DNA from: Mesotaenium endlicherianum
Taxonomy: Eukaryota; Streptophyta; Zygnematophyceae; Zygnematales; Mesotaeniaceae
Length of the DNA stretch: 64,000 bases
NCBI GenBank assembly: GCA_009602735.1
Contig: WELA01003517.1
Span: forward strand, 245,124-309,123
Direction of reading: 5' to 3'
Part shown: positions 47,830 to 58,750 of the stretch, one piece after another
Layout: every line of letters begins with the position of its first letter
Position numbering within the stretch: position 1 is the first letter of the stretch
Position numbers and translations under genes: made by a program
The notes under the pieces: generated by a model
Told to the model about the DNA's origin: nothing
Databases searched by the model: none
The model's input: the letters and a program-made list of their open reading frames with translations, nothing else

Positions 47830-48038
47830 TGAAATGAACGGACTTACCAATAAGCGATTAACAGTTAATAGCATATCTTTATATCAACAAGTAATCTTTA
47901 TGGTATTTTTTGGTTAACTCATTAATCAGCAAAAGACCACACGACTAACGAAAGCTATACTCATAAGCCAAATGCAAGTAAACGAGCATCAATCATGCAA
48001 TCAGTAAACTCATACATTAGCAAGGTTAGAAGAGAGTT
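47830..48038 (-). repeat. Family A LTR fragment, minus strand
   Basis: TGAAATGAACGGACTTACC and the following ~200 bases match the reverse complement of the 3' part of the family A LTR. It lies between two family D RT fragments. Confidence 0.8.
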
Positions 48039-48573
48039 CGCATCACATAGCTGTCTGGCTCTGTATAGAGGTTTAACCTCCTGTAGTCGCCACATATGCG
48101 AGTGACAACGTAAACGCCATCTTTGTCTTTTTTTGCAACTACTACTTCGGGAGTTCCATGTACTGACGTTGATTTTTCAATCATCGCAAGCTTTTGCAAC
48201 TCTTGGCAGGTTTTCTCCACACACTCCCACTCTGTCTGACTGATCTCATGTGGCCCTAGTTGAACAGGTTTATCGGTAGTTGGTGTGATTTTGCACTCGT
48301 TGGCAGTGATTCTGCCAGTCTCCTCCTTAGTGACAGCAAACACCTTGCGGTGCTTCTTCAACAGCCTTTGTACTTGTGCTTTTTGTTGGGATGAGGCCAA
48401 TATTTTTAATGGCAAACATCTCAATTTTTGACTGCTTCTCTCCAGCAAAGGCATCCAATAGTTACACTGTTGCTACTCCTGGAGTCCAGGTAGAGAATTC
48501 TCACTCTTCTCCTTCCCCTCTGGCTTTTCAACCTGATCACTTGGTGGTGGGGTGATAGGCTTCTTAGCCTATT
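48039..48573 (-). pseudogene. Family D RT N-terminal fragment, second copy
   Basis: Minus strand: LKKHRKVFAVTKEETGR, LGPHEISQTEWECVEKTCQE, STSVHGTPEVVVAKKDKDG and ICGDYRRLNLYTEPDSYVM. Upstream of it (48461-48573) is a Pro/Glu/Lys-rich linker (ITPPPSDQVEKPEGKEKSEN). It abuts the 5' LTR of element B. The minus-strand coding sequence on the far side of element B (from 52804) appears to belong to the same element. Confidence 0.78.
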
Positions 48574-49302
48574 TGTAAGGTCATAGGTTTATAAAGTGCA
48601 TTTTTGAAAGTATGTTTTGGTTGCATAGAAATGTAGAGTGCATTGTTGTGGTCATTTTGATATAAAGTTCATCAAATTTGATTAAGTATTGAGAAAGTTA
48701 TGGATTTCCAAAGTTTAATTAGCTTTGAGGTCGGTTGACGACTGTCCTTAAGTCGCGGTGAGCGCCATTGACGGATTGACCGACAGCGTCGAGCAATCTG
48801 GGCGTTAGAGTGAACATAATTTTGGTTGACGCGGAGTGCCGACTAAATCAATTTACCTAGAAGTTTCGGATTAGCCTAGCGCGTCTAAGTTAGTATATTC
48901 TAGATATTTCAATGCATGCATGTGGGCGTCAAATCGGCCCGACACGTCAGATAAGATTGATTCTGCCTACTCACGAATATTTTGGAAGGGACGATTTGAC
49001 ACACTCACAAAAATCCATTGCTAAGCGGCCCTCCCGTCTAGAGAGGAGGACTTAGGTCAGAAAACTATAAATTGGCATAACTTCCTCATTTCTTATCAGT
49101 TTTCACGTCTGTAACTTTCTACGGGTTTGTAATGACTAGGCCTTTCATTTCAATTCATTTGTGAGCAATTTCTTGCTACTCAAAATGCTGAGTAATTTTC
49201 CTAAGCTTTCTTAGTGATATGTTGCTGCACTCTTAAGTATGATTGCAACTATTCTTTCCTCATGAGTCATTACGCTTCCACTAGGGCACCTCGCCCCTTT
49301 CA
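48574..49302 (+). repeat. 5' LTR of element B
   Basis: 729 bp, TGTAAGGTCATAGG to CGCCCCTTTCA. Its reverse complement is found at 21336-22079 (solo) and 38247-38796 (partial). Confidence 0.9.
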
Positions 49303-52060
49303 TCCGGTATCGAAGCAGGGCTAGTTTGCATATTATATTATGGAGTCGCAGCCGCCACCTGGAGGAGGCGAACATGTCGAGCATGTTGAGCGCGTGGGGC
49401 AGCAGGCATCACCAACCATGACCAGAGAGCAACAAGAGATGCAGGCGATGCTAAGGCAAATGGCAAATGCAATTGGAAAGGAAGTCTACGCCCAATTTCA
49501 ACAAAGTATGCGCGTGAAGCTGGAGAGAATGGTGCCAGTTGTTGTTGGATATGCCGCTTCAACAAGTTCGGCACCTGCACCTGCTATACCACCAATTCAT
49601 GTTCAACCAGTGGTGCAACCAGATATTCCACCCGCATCGGGAGTGCGTGCGCCTAAGCCTGAAGTGTATACTCGAGAGCGTGGATCGCCGCCTGTTCATC
49701 AATGGATTTTTGGAAGGAAAAAGTTTATGGAGTATTCTGCGCTCACGACCGACAGGCAAGTCGCCTGTGATTACCTTGTTGAAGAAGAGTGCTGGAGCTT
49801 GGTATGAGCGAGAGGAGCAACTGTCTGGGATTCCTGCTACTGTTGATCAGATATTTGAAGGCTTGAAGAGGCAATTTCAACCTATTGCACCCGAGGCTTC
49901 TGCTCGAGGTTTATTGGTGCGCCTTCGTCAACGAGGAAGCGTTCAGGAGTATGTATCGCGCTTCAACGAGCTGGTGCTTCAATGCCCATCCATGCACGAG
50001 TCGGAGATGATGGACAAGTTCAAGAGGGGACTCAAGCCAACTGTAGCCAAAGAAGTGGCACTCAAGGACCCTACCAATCTTGGAGGAATGATGGCATTGG
50101 CGACGAGGGTCGACGCTGTGGAGTATAGTCAGAGGGCAGTGGGGCAACGACAATTTTGGAGGACATCGACTCTTTGGATCTCCAACGCCAAGCACGAGTG
50201 GACAAGGCCCAGTACCTATGGAATTAGGACTTGTTCAAAATTAGCGCAGGCATCATCATTTTAAGCCGAGAGGATCCTGCTATAACTTAGCAAGCTTGGG
50301 CATCTCGCTCGAGACTGTCGTGTGAAGGCGAAGAAACCTCAACAACAGGAAAAAGGAGGACGCCAGTAAGTCGTTCTGGGGCGTCTACTGGCGTGAAGAT
50401 GGGAATTCACAAGGAGGTTATTCCCAGGAGCCTACGGAGAAGCGAAAGACGAGATGTTGACAAGCCTATTATCGTGGAAGGAGTGGTCGACGGCAACAAG
50501 GCGAAGTGTATGGTTGACAGTGGCGCAAGTGCAAATTTTGTGCACAAGAAGCTTGTGAAGGAGTGGCGAATTCCTGTGCAGAAGCATTATGAGCCTAAGG
50601 AGGCAAATGGGCGAGTGGGCGAATGGGCGAATGGGCGAATGGGCAGAGACTCAAGTGTGGTGCACCTACAGAAGCTATTCACGTGGAAGTAGCGGGCACC
50701 AGAGTAATGAAGTTCTGGAGCAGGCAGAGTTAGGTCACCATGAGGTGATATTGGGCCGACCATGGCTAAGAAAAGTAGGTTTACTGGAGCACAGGACAAG
50801 TGAAAGTCCAAGGGCGTGATGGTCGAATGGAGACAACAAAACAGGTGGAGGTAGATACACCACAAGTAACTGTTTTGTGTCGAACCTGCGAGTTAAGAAG
50901 CTATGCAGGGCAAATCAGGTGAAGGAGATGTACCTTGTTTCGGTGGCCCTGACCCATTCATCAGATGGAGCAAGCGTGAATTGTAAAAGTCTGGGCAAGA
51001 GCTTGTTGCCAGAGGAGCAAGTAGCGGTGTTTGATCCCCTTGCTTAGAAGGAGCAGAGCCCAACTGCTCAAGAGAAGAAGAAGCCTGCTGAGATGCCTGC
51101 CCAAATTAAGGCGTTGTTGGAGGAGTTCAAGAGCGTGTTTTCTGAGAAACTACCTGCAGGATTACCTCCACAGAGAGCTATGGAGCACAAGATTGAATTG
51201 GAACCAGGGAGCAAGCCACCGGTGAAACCCGCCTATCGACAATCGTTTGTGGAGCTGGATGAGTTGAAGAAGCAGCTGACATAGTTATTGGAGAAGGAAT
51301 TTATCCGACCCAGCGAGTCTCCATTTGCAGCGTCAATCTTATTTGTGAAGAAGAAGGATGGGACTATGAAGATGTGTGTCAACTACCGAGCACTCAACAA
51401 AATCACCAATAAGAACAGGTACCCACTTCCATGAGTGGACGAGTTGATTGACAGGCTTGTCGGGGCGAAGTATTTCTCGAAGATCGATTTGAGGAGTGGC
51501 TATCACCAGGTACGGATTGCAAAAGAAGAACGGCATATGGTATTATGGTGATTCCAAGAGAGTGGTGGTACCTGACATCAAGGAGCTATGAGACTTACTA
51601 CTTGCGGAGCATCATGACGGCTTATATGCTAGACACTTTGGAAGTGAGAAGACGGCAAGCGTGCTGAAGCGAGAGTACTATTGGAGAAATATGGACAAGG
51701 ACATCGAGGAGTGGATCAAAAATTGCGATGCGTGCCAGCGGAACAAAACGCCGAATCGGAAGAAGGGAGTTACGTGCGGCCATACGTTGACCCAAATGAA
51801 GGACATCCAGGATGACTACCTACACCGCCATCACCGGTCGAGATCGATAATGTATTGGAGTATGAAGTGGAGGCGATTGTCGGCGATCGACGAGTCAAGC
51901 GAGGTCAACAATTTGTTCAAGAATATCTGGTCAAGTGGAAAGGCTACCATGCGGACGACAACACTTGGGAGCCGGAGGCCAACTTGACTCATTGTAAGAG
52001 TAAGTTGAGACGTTATCTGCAGAATGCGTCGAGGACGTCGCATCTTGAGGAGGGGGATGA

Positions 52061-52803
52061 TGTAAGGTCATTGGTTTATAAATCACATTTCTAAAAGTAT
52101 ATTTTGATTGCATAGAAATGTAGAGTGCATTGTTGTGGTTATTTTGATATAAAGTTCATCAAATTTGGTTAAGTATTGAGAAAGTTATGGATTTCCAAAG
52201 TTTAATTAGCTTTGAGGTCGGTTGACAACTATCCTTAATTTTGCGGTGAGCCCGACCGTCGGATTGACCGACAGCGTCGAGCAATCTAGGCCGTTAGAGT
52301 GAATTCGAACCTTCACATAATTATGGCTGACGCGGAGTGCCGACTAGGTCGATTTACCTAGAAGTTTTGGATTAGCCTAGCGCGTCTAAGTTAGTATATT
52401 CTAGATATTTCGATGCATGCATGTGGACGTCAAATCGGCCTGACAGGTCAGATGAGAACGATTTGGCCAAGTCACGAATATTCTGGAAGGGACGATTTGA
52501 CAAACACTTAGGAGAATCCGTTGCTAAGCGGCCCTCCCGTCTAGGAGGACTTAGGTCAGAAAACCATCAATAGGCATAAGTTCCTCAATTCTTATCAACT
52601 TTCACTTCTGTAAATTTCTACGGGTATGTAATGACGAGGCCTTTCATTCTAGTTCATTTGTGAGCAGTTTCTTGATACTCAAAATGCAGAGTAATTTTCC
52701 TAAGCTTTCTTAGTGATATGCTGCTGCAGTCTTTAGTATGATTGCAACTAGTTCTTTTCCTTGTGAGTCATTACGCTTCCACTAGGGCACCCCGCCCCTT
52801 TCC
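52061..52803 (+). repeat. 3' LTR of element B
   Basis: About 743 bp, TGTAAGGTCATTGG to CGCCCCTTTCC, preceded by the purine-rich GAGGAGGGGGATGA that would serve as the polypurine tract. Confidence 0.88.
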
Positions 52804-54889
52804 CTACTCCTCTTGAGCCTTAGGCTCTGTTGCCTTACCTTCAGGTCCCTTACCCTTTCCTTGCGATCTACGTTTCTCTTGTTGTGAGTCAAACTTCAGC
52901 CGCCTCTTGATCGGTTGTCGTAGGAACCGTTCTTTGTCTTCGCGAGTCCAGCTGGTACCCGTCCCGCCTGCTTTGAGTGGTGGACGTGTATTGGCCACTG
53001 GCCATTTAGCCCGGTCATGGGTAGTGATCCTTGGATCAATAGTCCACCCCCACTGACGCTCTAGTGTAGGAATGTGGTCTAGTGTAACTCCAAGATTTTC
53101 TCCTGATGGTGGTGTGATTGTCCAGCCACGTGACACAAACCAAGGATCTTGCAGATCTGCCAACCTACTACGTAGAGTATTCTCCTCAACCAAGCGCTGC
53201 ACTGTCCTTCTCAGGTCAGCGACTTCTTGTTCAGTGGCTGTGGGTGCCCTAGGGGCAGATTCTGCTCTTCCCCACATTCCAGTGGCTGACGACGTTACCA
53301 TGGGAATGTGAAGTCCCTAAGCGGCAGCTCTACGCATGAGACCTGCTTTGCCTTCCCTCTGTAGAATATTATTGGTTGGCTGTGGTGGGGCAGTGATTCC
53401 TTTTGGAGCTCCTTTCGTGCGAGGTTCCCCTCGGTACTTGAGGTTACGTATCAACATCCGTTTGAATGGTGCGTTTCCCTCACAAGCCACCTTCCTTGGC
53501 CTACTCGCGTGGCCTTGTGGCTTGCCTTGAACTGCTTCTGCCTTAGCAACATATGCACTCACCTCTGGTGGTTATTACGGCCCTCCTTGTGCTTTTGTTG
53601 CTGGCAGTAGGTGACTTCAAGTCTTCATAAAGGTCGGTTGGGTTGGGCCCCTCCAGTGTTAACGGGTCAGATACCTAGTCATTGGTTTTGAGCTCTTGCA
53701 GCTCTTGTAAGTCCAGCTTTGGAGAGGAGACCGTGGGATCTCATTCCCTACGTCCCCTCCATTTGTGAGCTCAGGCAATTTGAACTCTCGCGCATCAGGC
53801 ATTTCTGCCTCGACTGACTCTTCACTCCTGGTAGCGACGATTCTTTGTCATCTTCCGTGTTGAGCTTGGCCGTATTGATAATCGTGTCTTGCAAGGAATG
53901 CGCTACTTGCGCTACCTTCTCTCTTTTGCGCTGATCGGCATCTGCCTTCAGAAGTTGATCGAAATCTGCCTGGTGATGTTCCCGGCTGTTAAGCAAACTG
54001 TAGCCAGCTGACGCTCCTCCTTGGTTGACTTTAAGTTGGATGCGTAGCACGTCTTCCTTGCTTCCTCAATCACCTCCTTGTGACTCTCATTAGTCAGTTC
54101 CAAGCATATGGTCCTTCCAGACCTCTAGAGTCTGCAGACTTCTGGCTGCTTGCTTCGGCCCATTCACCAATGTTGCACTGGCGCTCAGCATGATAGGCCT
54201 AATAGTCTTGCCGTCTTGGGTCATCGTCCTCTAGAGTGCAACTTGGTGTACCATTTGACCATTTCCGATCTTGTGAGGATGATAGGCAGCGCTGATTAGC
54301 TTCCCAGCTACTTGAGCTCGCTTCCCAGTAGTGACCATTTTCAGTCGCTCTTGGATTGTCATTAGTGTCGTAACCAGAGTGTCCACCCTCTTCTCACAGC
54401 GAAGTCGCCTCCTGTCTTGGCGTCTGCTGCCGTTCAAGTGTATCTTCTTGTTCAGGTGATGGTATTATAATTAGTCCAGCCGCTGCTTCTCTTAGCTAAG
54501 GCGGCGTGACTTTTGTGTCTTCTACCCATGGCCCAGATATTATGAGTGATGTAGACCTGTCTGTCACTTCTTCGTCTGGTGGGGGAGAGTCTCGTCATGG
54601 TGATCTTTGTCTGCCATGGGCGTGTCTTCCCTTTCTAGAAGTGTAGTTAGCGCAACCAGCCTATGATCTATGCGTTCCCGCAACTCGTGACATTGTGCCA
54701 ATTTTTAGCCATCCCGGCTTCTTTGAGTGGAGTGTGGGTACCTTTGGTTTCTCCAGCAGCATTTCTGCGTCTTGGAGTCAGCTCCCGGCGTTGTCAAACG
54801 TTCCGGTCAAGTCTCTGATCCGAAGTGGGTACCACAAATATTTTACTTCATACCTTTGGCGGCTTGGGCATGGGCTTATTGGCAAAAGC
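52804..54889 (-). pseudogene. Element D linker region between methyltransferase and RT, no known domain
   Basis: Minus-strand coding remnants continue from the methyltransferase domain. Examples are LISAAYHPHKIGNGQM near 54300, a charged stretch REHHQADFDQLLKADADQRK near 53970, and a fuller block at 53301-52804 with ADLRRTVQRLVEEN, WFVSRGWTITPPSGENLG and RFLRQPIKRRLKF. I recognise none of these. The last part ends in KGPEGKATEPKAQEE at the border with element B. The region is a fossil with several breaks. Its position suggests a lineage-specific extension of the D polyprotein. Confidence 0.6.
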
Positions 54890-55863
54890 CATTTGTTGCC
54901 GAGTCATAGTAGTCTCCAGCAACCAGGTCATAGTATGTTGCCCAATTATGTTGCCAAAAATCTTGGCCGCCTCTGTCCTTCCAACCTTGTGGATAATGTC
55001 CATAACAACCTGCTCTGGAAGTCCCAAACAACTTCCCTTTTCCATAGCATATGGTTCTCGCCAAAGAGAGTCGGTGGCAAAGTCTCTAACCATTCCAGCT
55101 CCTCCTTTGGTGACTCAGGGTAGGCTGTGGAGGTACGCAGAACCTCCCTTGGTTTCCTTGGTTTGTTGATGCCATACTCAGGGTAGGTATTCTTCCTTGC
55201 CACCGATTTAGTAATTACTCCCAGCACTTCTCCCACGCATCGTGCGTTAGGTGGTCGTTTTGAGATAGTCTCCATAGCCCTTAAATGTTCAATGGGCATA
55301 CCATTTGTCTAGAATATCTTGGCTCGTGGAGACAATCCCCCACGCCTTGCGTCGTTTAGCAAGGCATGATGCCCCAAGGTGGAGTCGAAGATCAACCATG
55401 GAGCCTCTGGCTTCATCTCCTTGTAGTCCAATTTTGGGTGCACATTCTTAATCACTAACACAGGTGGAAACTGGCGCTGGCGTTCCTGCAGCGACTAGAT
55501 GATTTTCACTATCTTTCCCCAGTGTTGTGTTTTGTGATCATTAAATCCTCTTCTCATTTCGGCTTGAGAAAATGGTTGGCAAGGAAATCCAGCAAATACC
55601 CAATCAATCCGGTATGGATGAGGACTTTCCAACCTGACGTTCTTGATGCATCCGTCAGCCATACGCTCCACGTGCTGGTAGGCTGGCGTCAATTCCTTGA
55701 AATGATACATTTGCCGCATCTGACTCATGGCTTCTTGAAAAGTGCGGAAGGCGTTGTCGTTGTGATCCATATAGAGAACTTTAGACACTTTAATCCCCCT
55801 CTAAATCAATGCCATAGTCCCAAATCCCAACCCACCAAATAATTCCAGTACCACCACTCCCGC
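54890..55863 (-). pseudogene. C5 cytosine DNA methyltransferase domain carried by element D
   Basis: Minus-strand sequence shows the ordered landmarks of a DNA (cytosine-5) methyltransferase. The S-adenosylmethionine-binding motif I is VVVLELFGGLGFGTMALI (about 55863-55810). Next comes KVLYMDHNDNAFRTFQEAM, then the catalytic Pro-Cys motif IV DWVFAGFPCQPFSQ (about 55567-55590). A motif VI-like LVIKNVHPKLD is near 55430, and motif VIII-like LSPRAKIF follows. The C-terminal LGLPEQVVMDIIHKV and IFGNIIGQHTMTWLL (about 54958) resemble motifs IX-X. Motif order is the standard one, and the spacing, about 320 codons in all, fits a bare catalytic domain. The C-terminal half looks nearer to the DNMT3/DRM style than to a bacterial enzyme (tentative). 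It lies in line with the element's protease and gag, so it was part of the polyprotein. Broken, with a few interruptions. Confidence 0.82.
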
Positions 55864-56239
55864 TTCTCGGAAGAGATTTTCCATCCGGATAGTCGCTTGA
55901 GATATAAGCTCCACTTCTGGCATCAAATTTAACACTGAAGTGACTGGATAAGGCACAGGTCGCAACTCTTGCGGGCCACGTTCCATGTTACTCACCGTTT
56001 CCAATTGCGCCATCCTGTTTGTCTGCCAAACCAATGATAGCGGCATGTTGATGCTGGCGTAAGCTTCTTCCTCCCTCTTCATTAAGTTGTCATAGAATAC
56101 TGGATACCCGGTGGTTGCACAGCAGTCTAGGATCCCATAACTTGCTGCACCATGGCAAACCATCTTCACAGGAATGTCTCCTGCTGGTTGCTTATCCGTT
56201 TGCTGGTAGGTCACCTTTTGCTTCCGCACATCGATAAGC

Positions 56240-56853
56240 ATGCCCAAGGGAATCAGTGCTTCTGTTCCCAGTAGTATGTCATAGTTCTTTTCTTCTGTCA
56301 CGATGCATTCGATCCACAATGACGCCTCCTCAGGTTTCCTCGAGTATACTGTGAGTTTCACAAGCTTGCGGGTGATCCCTTAAGATTTGGAAACTTGCGC
56401 TGATGCGGTCCTCAACTGGAAAGGGCTGTCTTTTAGATTCCTTGCAATCAATCCTAGAGCTTTCACAACTCGTTTTCCCAGGATGACTAGTTGTGCGCCC
56501 GTGTTCAATGAATTGTTGGGGGCAGCCCAGTTGTTGAACTTCAATACACCCTCTTTATTCAACACTCTTACAGTGCTGAAATTCGCAGGCAATGAGGCGC
56601 TATTCGCACCTTCCTCAGCCGTATCCAGCTGTCGCTTGGTCTCTTCGACCGTGAAAGGCAATGTAATATGCAAGTCAACAAGTGAGATCATAGGTGTATG
56701 CTGAATCCGGTGTTCCACCAGAGCTTTCAGCTTATCCAACGAAAAATCGAACGTGCGTGACCCAATCCTGGCTTGGCGTAGCTGAGCGATCTCCTTTTCA
56801 ACTAGGGTGATCCGAAAGGTCTGTGGAAGCTTCCCAGCGTTCTTAGGCACCAA
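56240..56853 (-). pseudogene. Element D aspartic protease region
   Basis: Minus strand: a leader with PMISLVDLHITLPFTVEETK, then LNTGAQLVILGKRVVKALGL (about 56505), the position of the protease active site, and YDILLGTEALIPLGMLIDVR (about 56274), the second hydrophobic loop of retroviral-type proteases. It lies directly before the methyltransferase domain on the same strand. Fossil, broken. Confidence 0.7.
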
Positions 56854-57110
56854 TTGGTCATGATTTGCCCACTCATTGGCTATTGCAGTCGTTACCTTTT
56901 TCAGGCATCAACTTCTTGCCTTTGAGACGGTTTTCTCTGCCACATCTGCATCATAGTAGACATTGGGTGTATTTAATTTTGCAAATTGAGCTTTTAACTC
57001 AACAATCTCATAGCATCAAACTCATGATTGCCCTTGTAATCACCAGAGTTATCCTTTCTTTTCTTTTTACCCTTTTGCCTCTTTCGTGGCAGCATAAGCC
57101 CATGGTGGCT

Positions 57111-58643
57111 TTAAATTTGGATTCTTAGACCAACACTCATCTTCCGAGTGTCCCTTTTTGCTGCAATGTGGGCAAACTTACCCTTTGCTAGCAAATAGTT
57201 GCTTAGCATCCGGGTACAGACAATCTCTCTTTTGATGTCCTGATTTTCCGCAATTCCAACAATCTTTTGCTGTCCTAGCAATGTTGGCGTGCTTAGCAAA
57301 CCTATTGAAAGACCCGCTCTTCTTCTTAAACTGAAATTCAGAGCTGTTGGCCTTAGGAGGAGAGATTCTTCCTTTTTCTCAGGAGCCATAGGCATCCCGA
57401 AAGTCTCCTTGTACCAGACTTTACCTTCCTCGACATTGCGTGCTATTTCAACAGCTTTGTCGATGTCCCAGTCGATTCCGCGTCTTGCAGATAGATGTGG
57501 CCTGACTTCACAATCTGTCTCCTTGCCCAAGCACAACATAAACTTGTCAGCCACAATCCTGGGCTCGTAGATTCCTGCCTTTTTGGCAAGATCTACTAAT
57601 CTGGACTTAACCTCCATTGTTGTCTCATTCTTCTGACGGACAAAATGCACATACCGGTGCACCTTAAGACTGTGATCCTAAGAAAAACGCTGCTCAAGCA
57701 ACTTAAAGAAACGACGCAAACAGTGTTCAAGATCCAACTGGTTATCTCCAACTTCCATATCCCTGCGACAAATAGCCAAAGCTTCCGCCTAACTAGCCTC
57801 AATGGTAGCACTGTTGCCTTGCTGCCCAGTAAATAGTGCAGCCCTGCGTGTTACTCTATCCTGGGCATTTGCAATCATTTCAGACACATATGCACACACT
57901 CTACGCAATTTTGCGACGGACCCGACATCATTATCTGGAGAGGTCGTTCTTTGTTGACCCCCGGTAAGGTGTCACATGGCCTCAGTAAGCTCTTTTGTTA
58001 GTGCAGCTAAGTCTACGCTCTCGACAGGTGCGGCAGGCACTGCTCTCCCCGACGACAAAGCGGACAAACGGGCTTTCCCAACCTCTTTCTGAAATTTTAA
58101 ATCCCTTGCTTTCTTTGGCTCTCCAGATGCCCATTCCTGGGTAAGGTCCTCATCCTTCCGGAATTGACGATAGAGTAGCAAGGCATCCTTGTCCAAGTAT
58201 TGAACCTGACTTATGAATGCAACAGACTGTGTGTATGAGACATCATTTTGGATCTTCTCAAAGAAGTCCACTCAATAGATCTCATCAAACTCTTCAAACA
58301 TGAGACTATTTTCGCCAGATTGTCTGCTAAAGCATTTCGTAGGCAGCTTGAACTTAGAATTTTAATCCCTGTCATTACCAGCCATTTCTACAGGTGACCA
58401 GGACTCACTGACTCTTACCCACGCGTCTTGTTCTCTGCTCAAATCAGGTGCAAATAAACGTGCGTTATAGGGATTCTCATCGTTTGCAGAGATATGGCGA
58501 GGCTCGTCTCCCAACGGCCGCTCACTCCACGGGTTGTCAGACCGCTCAGATGTCTCACTTCTTCGTGGACTTTGGTTAGAATCAGAGCTTTCTGCAGGCT
58601 CCATAGGATGATAGATCTTACCACTCCTCAACCGCATGTACAA
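57111..58643 (-). pseudogene. Element D gag with two CCHC zinc knuckles
   Basis: Minus strand from 58643: MYMRLRSGKIYHPMEPAESS, a Ser/Glu-rich N-terminus, YLDKDALLLYRQFRKDEDLT, then VRQKNETTMEVKSRLVDLAK and DWDIDKAVEIARNVEEGKVW, followed by two zinc knuckles, CWNCGKSGHQKRDC (57261-57220) and CPHCSKKGHSEDEC (57174-57133). Two knuckles, against one in family A, mark a different lineage. Broken in several places. Confidence 0.75.
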
Positions 58644-58750
58644 TTGAATTTCTCCGGGTCCTCTTCCAGGTTAAGCTCCGGCAGTCTTCACAAGGTCTCA
58701 ATCCCCAATTTTCTTAGGAACTCTTGTTCACCTGAACCACTCAATTGAAG

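Larger units (their letters stand above)
48574..52803 (+). mobile_element. Element B: shortened Ty3/gypsy chromodomain element nested in element D
   Basis: 5' LTR 48574-49302 and 3' LTR 52061-52803. The internal part begins TCCGGTATCGAAGC, a primer-binding-like site. Gag is at about 49340-50200 (QLSGIPATVDQIFEGLKRQF, YVSRFNELVLQCPSMHESEM), protease near 50460-50560 (CMVDSGASANFVHKKLVKEW), partial RT near 51090-51540 ([39 protein letters not shown]), the integrase zinc-binding region near 51600-51760 (NCDACQRNKTP) and a chromodomain near 51850-52020 ([20 protein letters not shown]). It is about 4.2 kb, short for the group, with many breaks. The LTRs differ by about 8-9% over the part compared, so it is older than element 1. 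Flanking CTATT and CTACT look like a decayed 5-bp target duplication. Confidence 0.85.
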
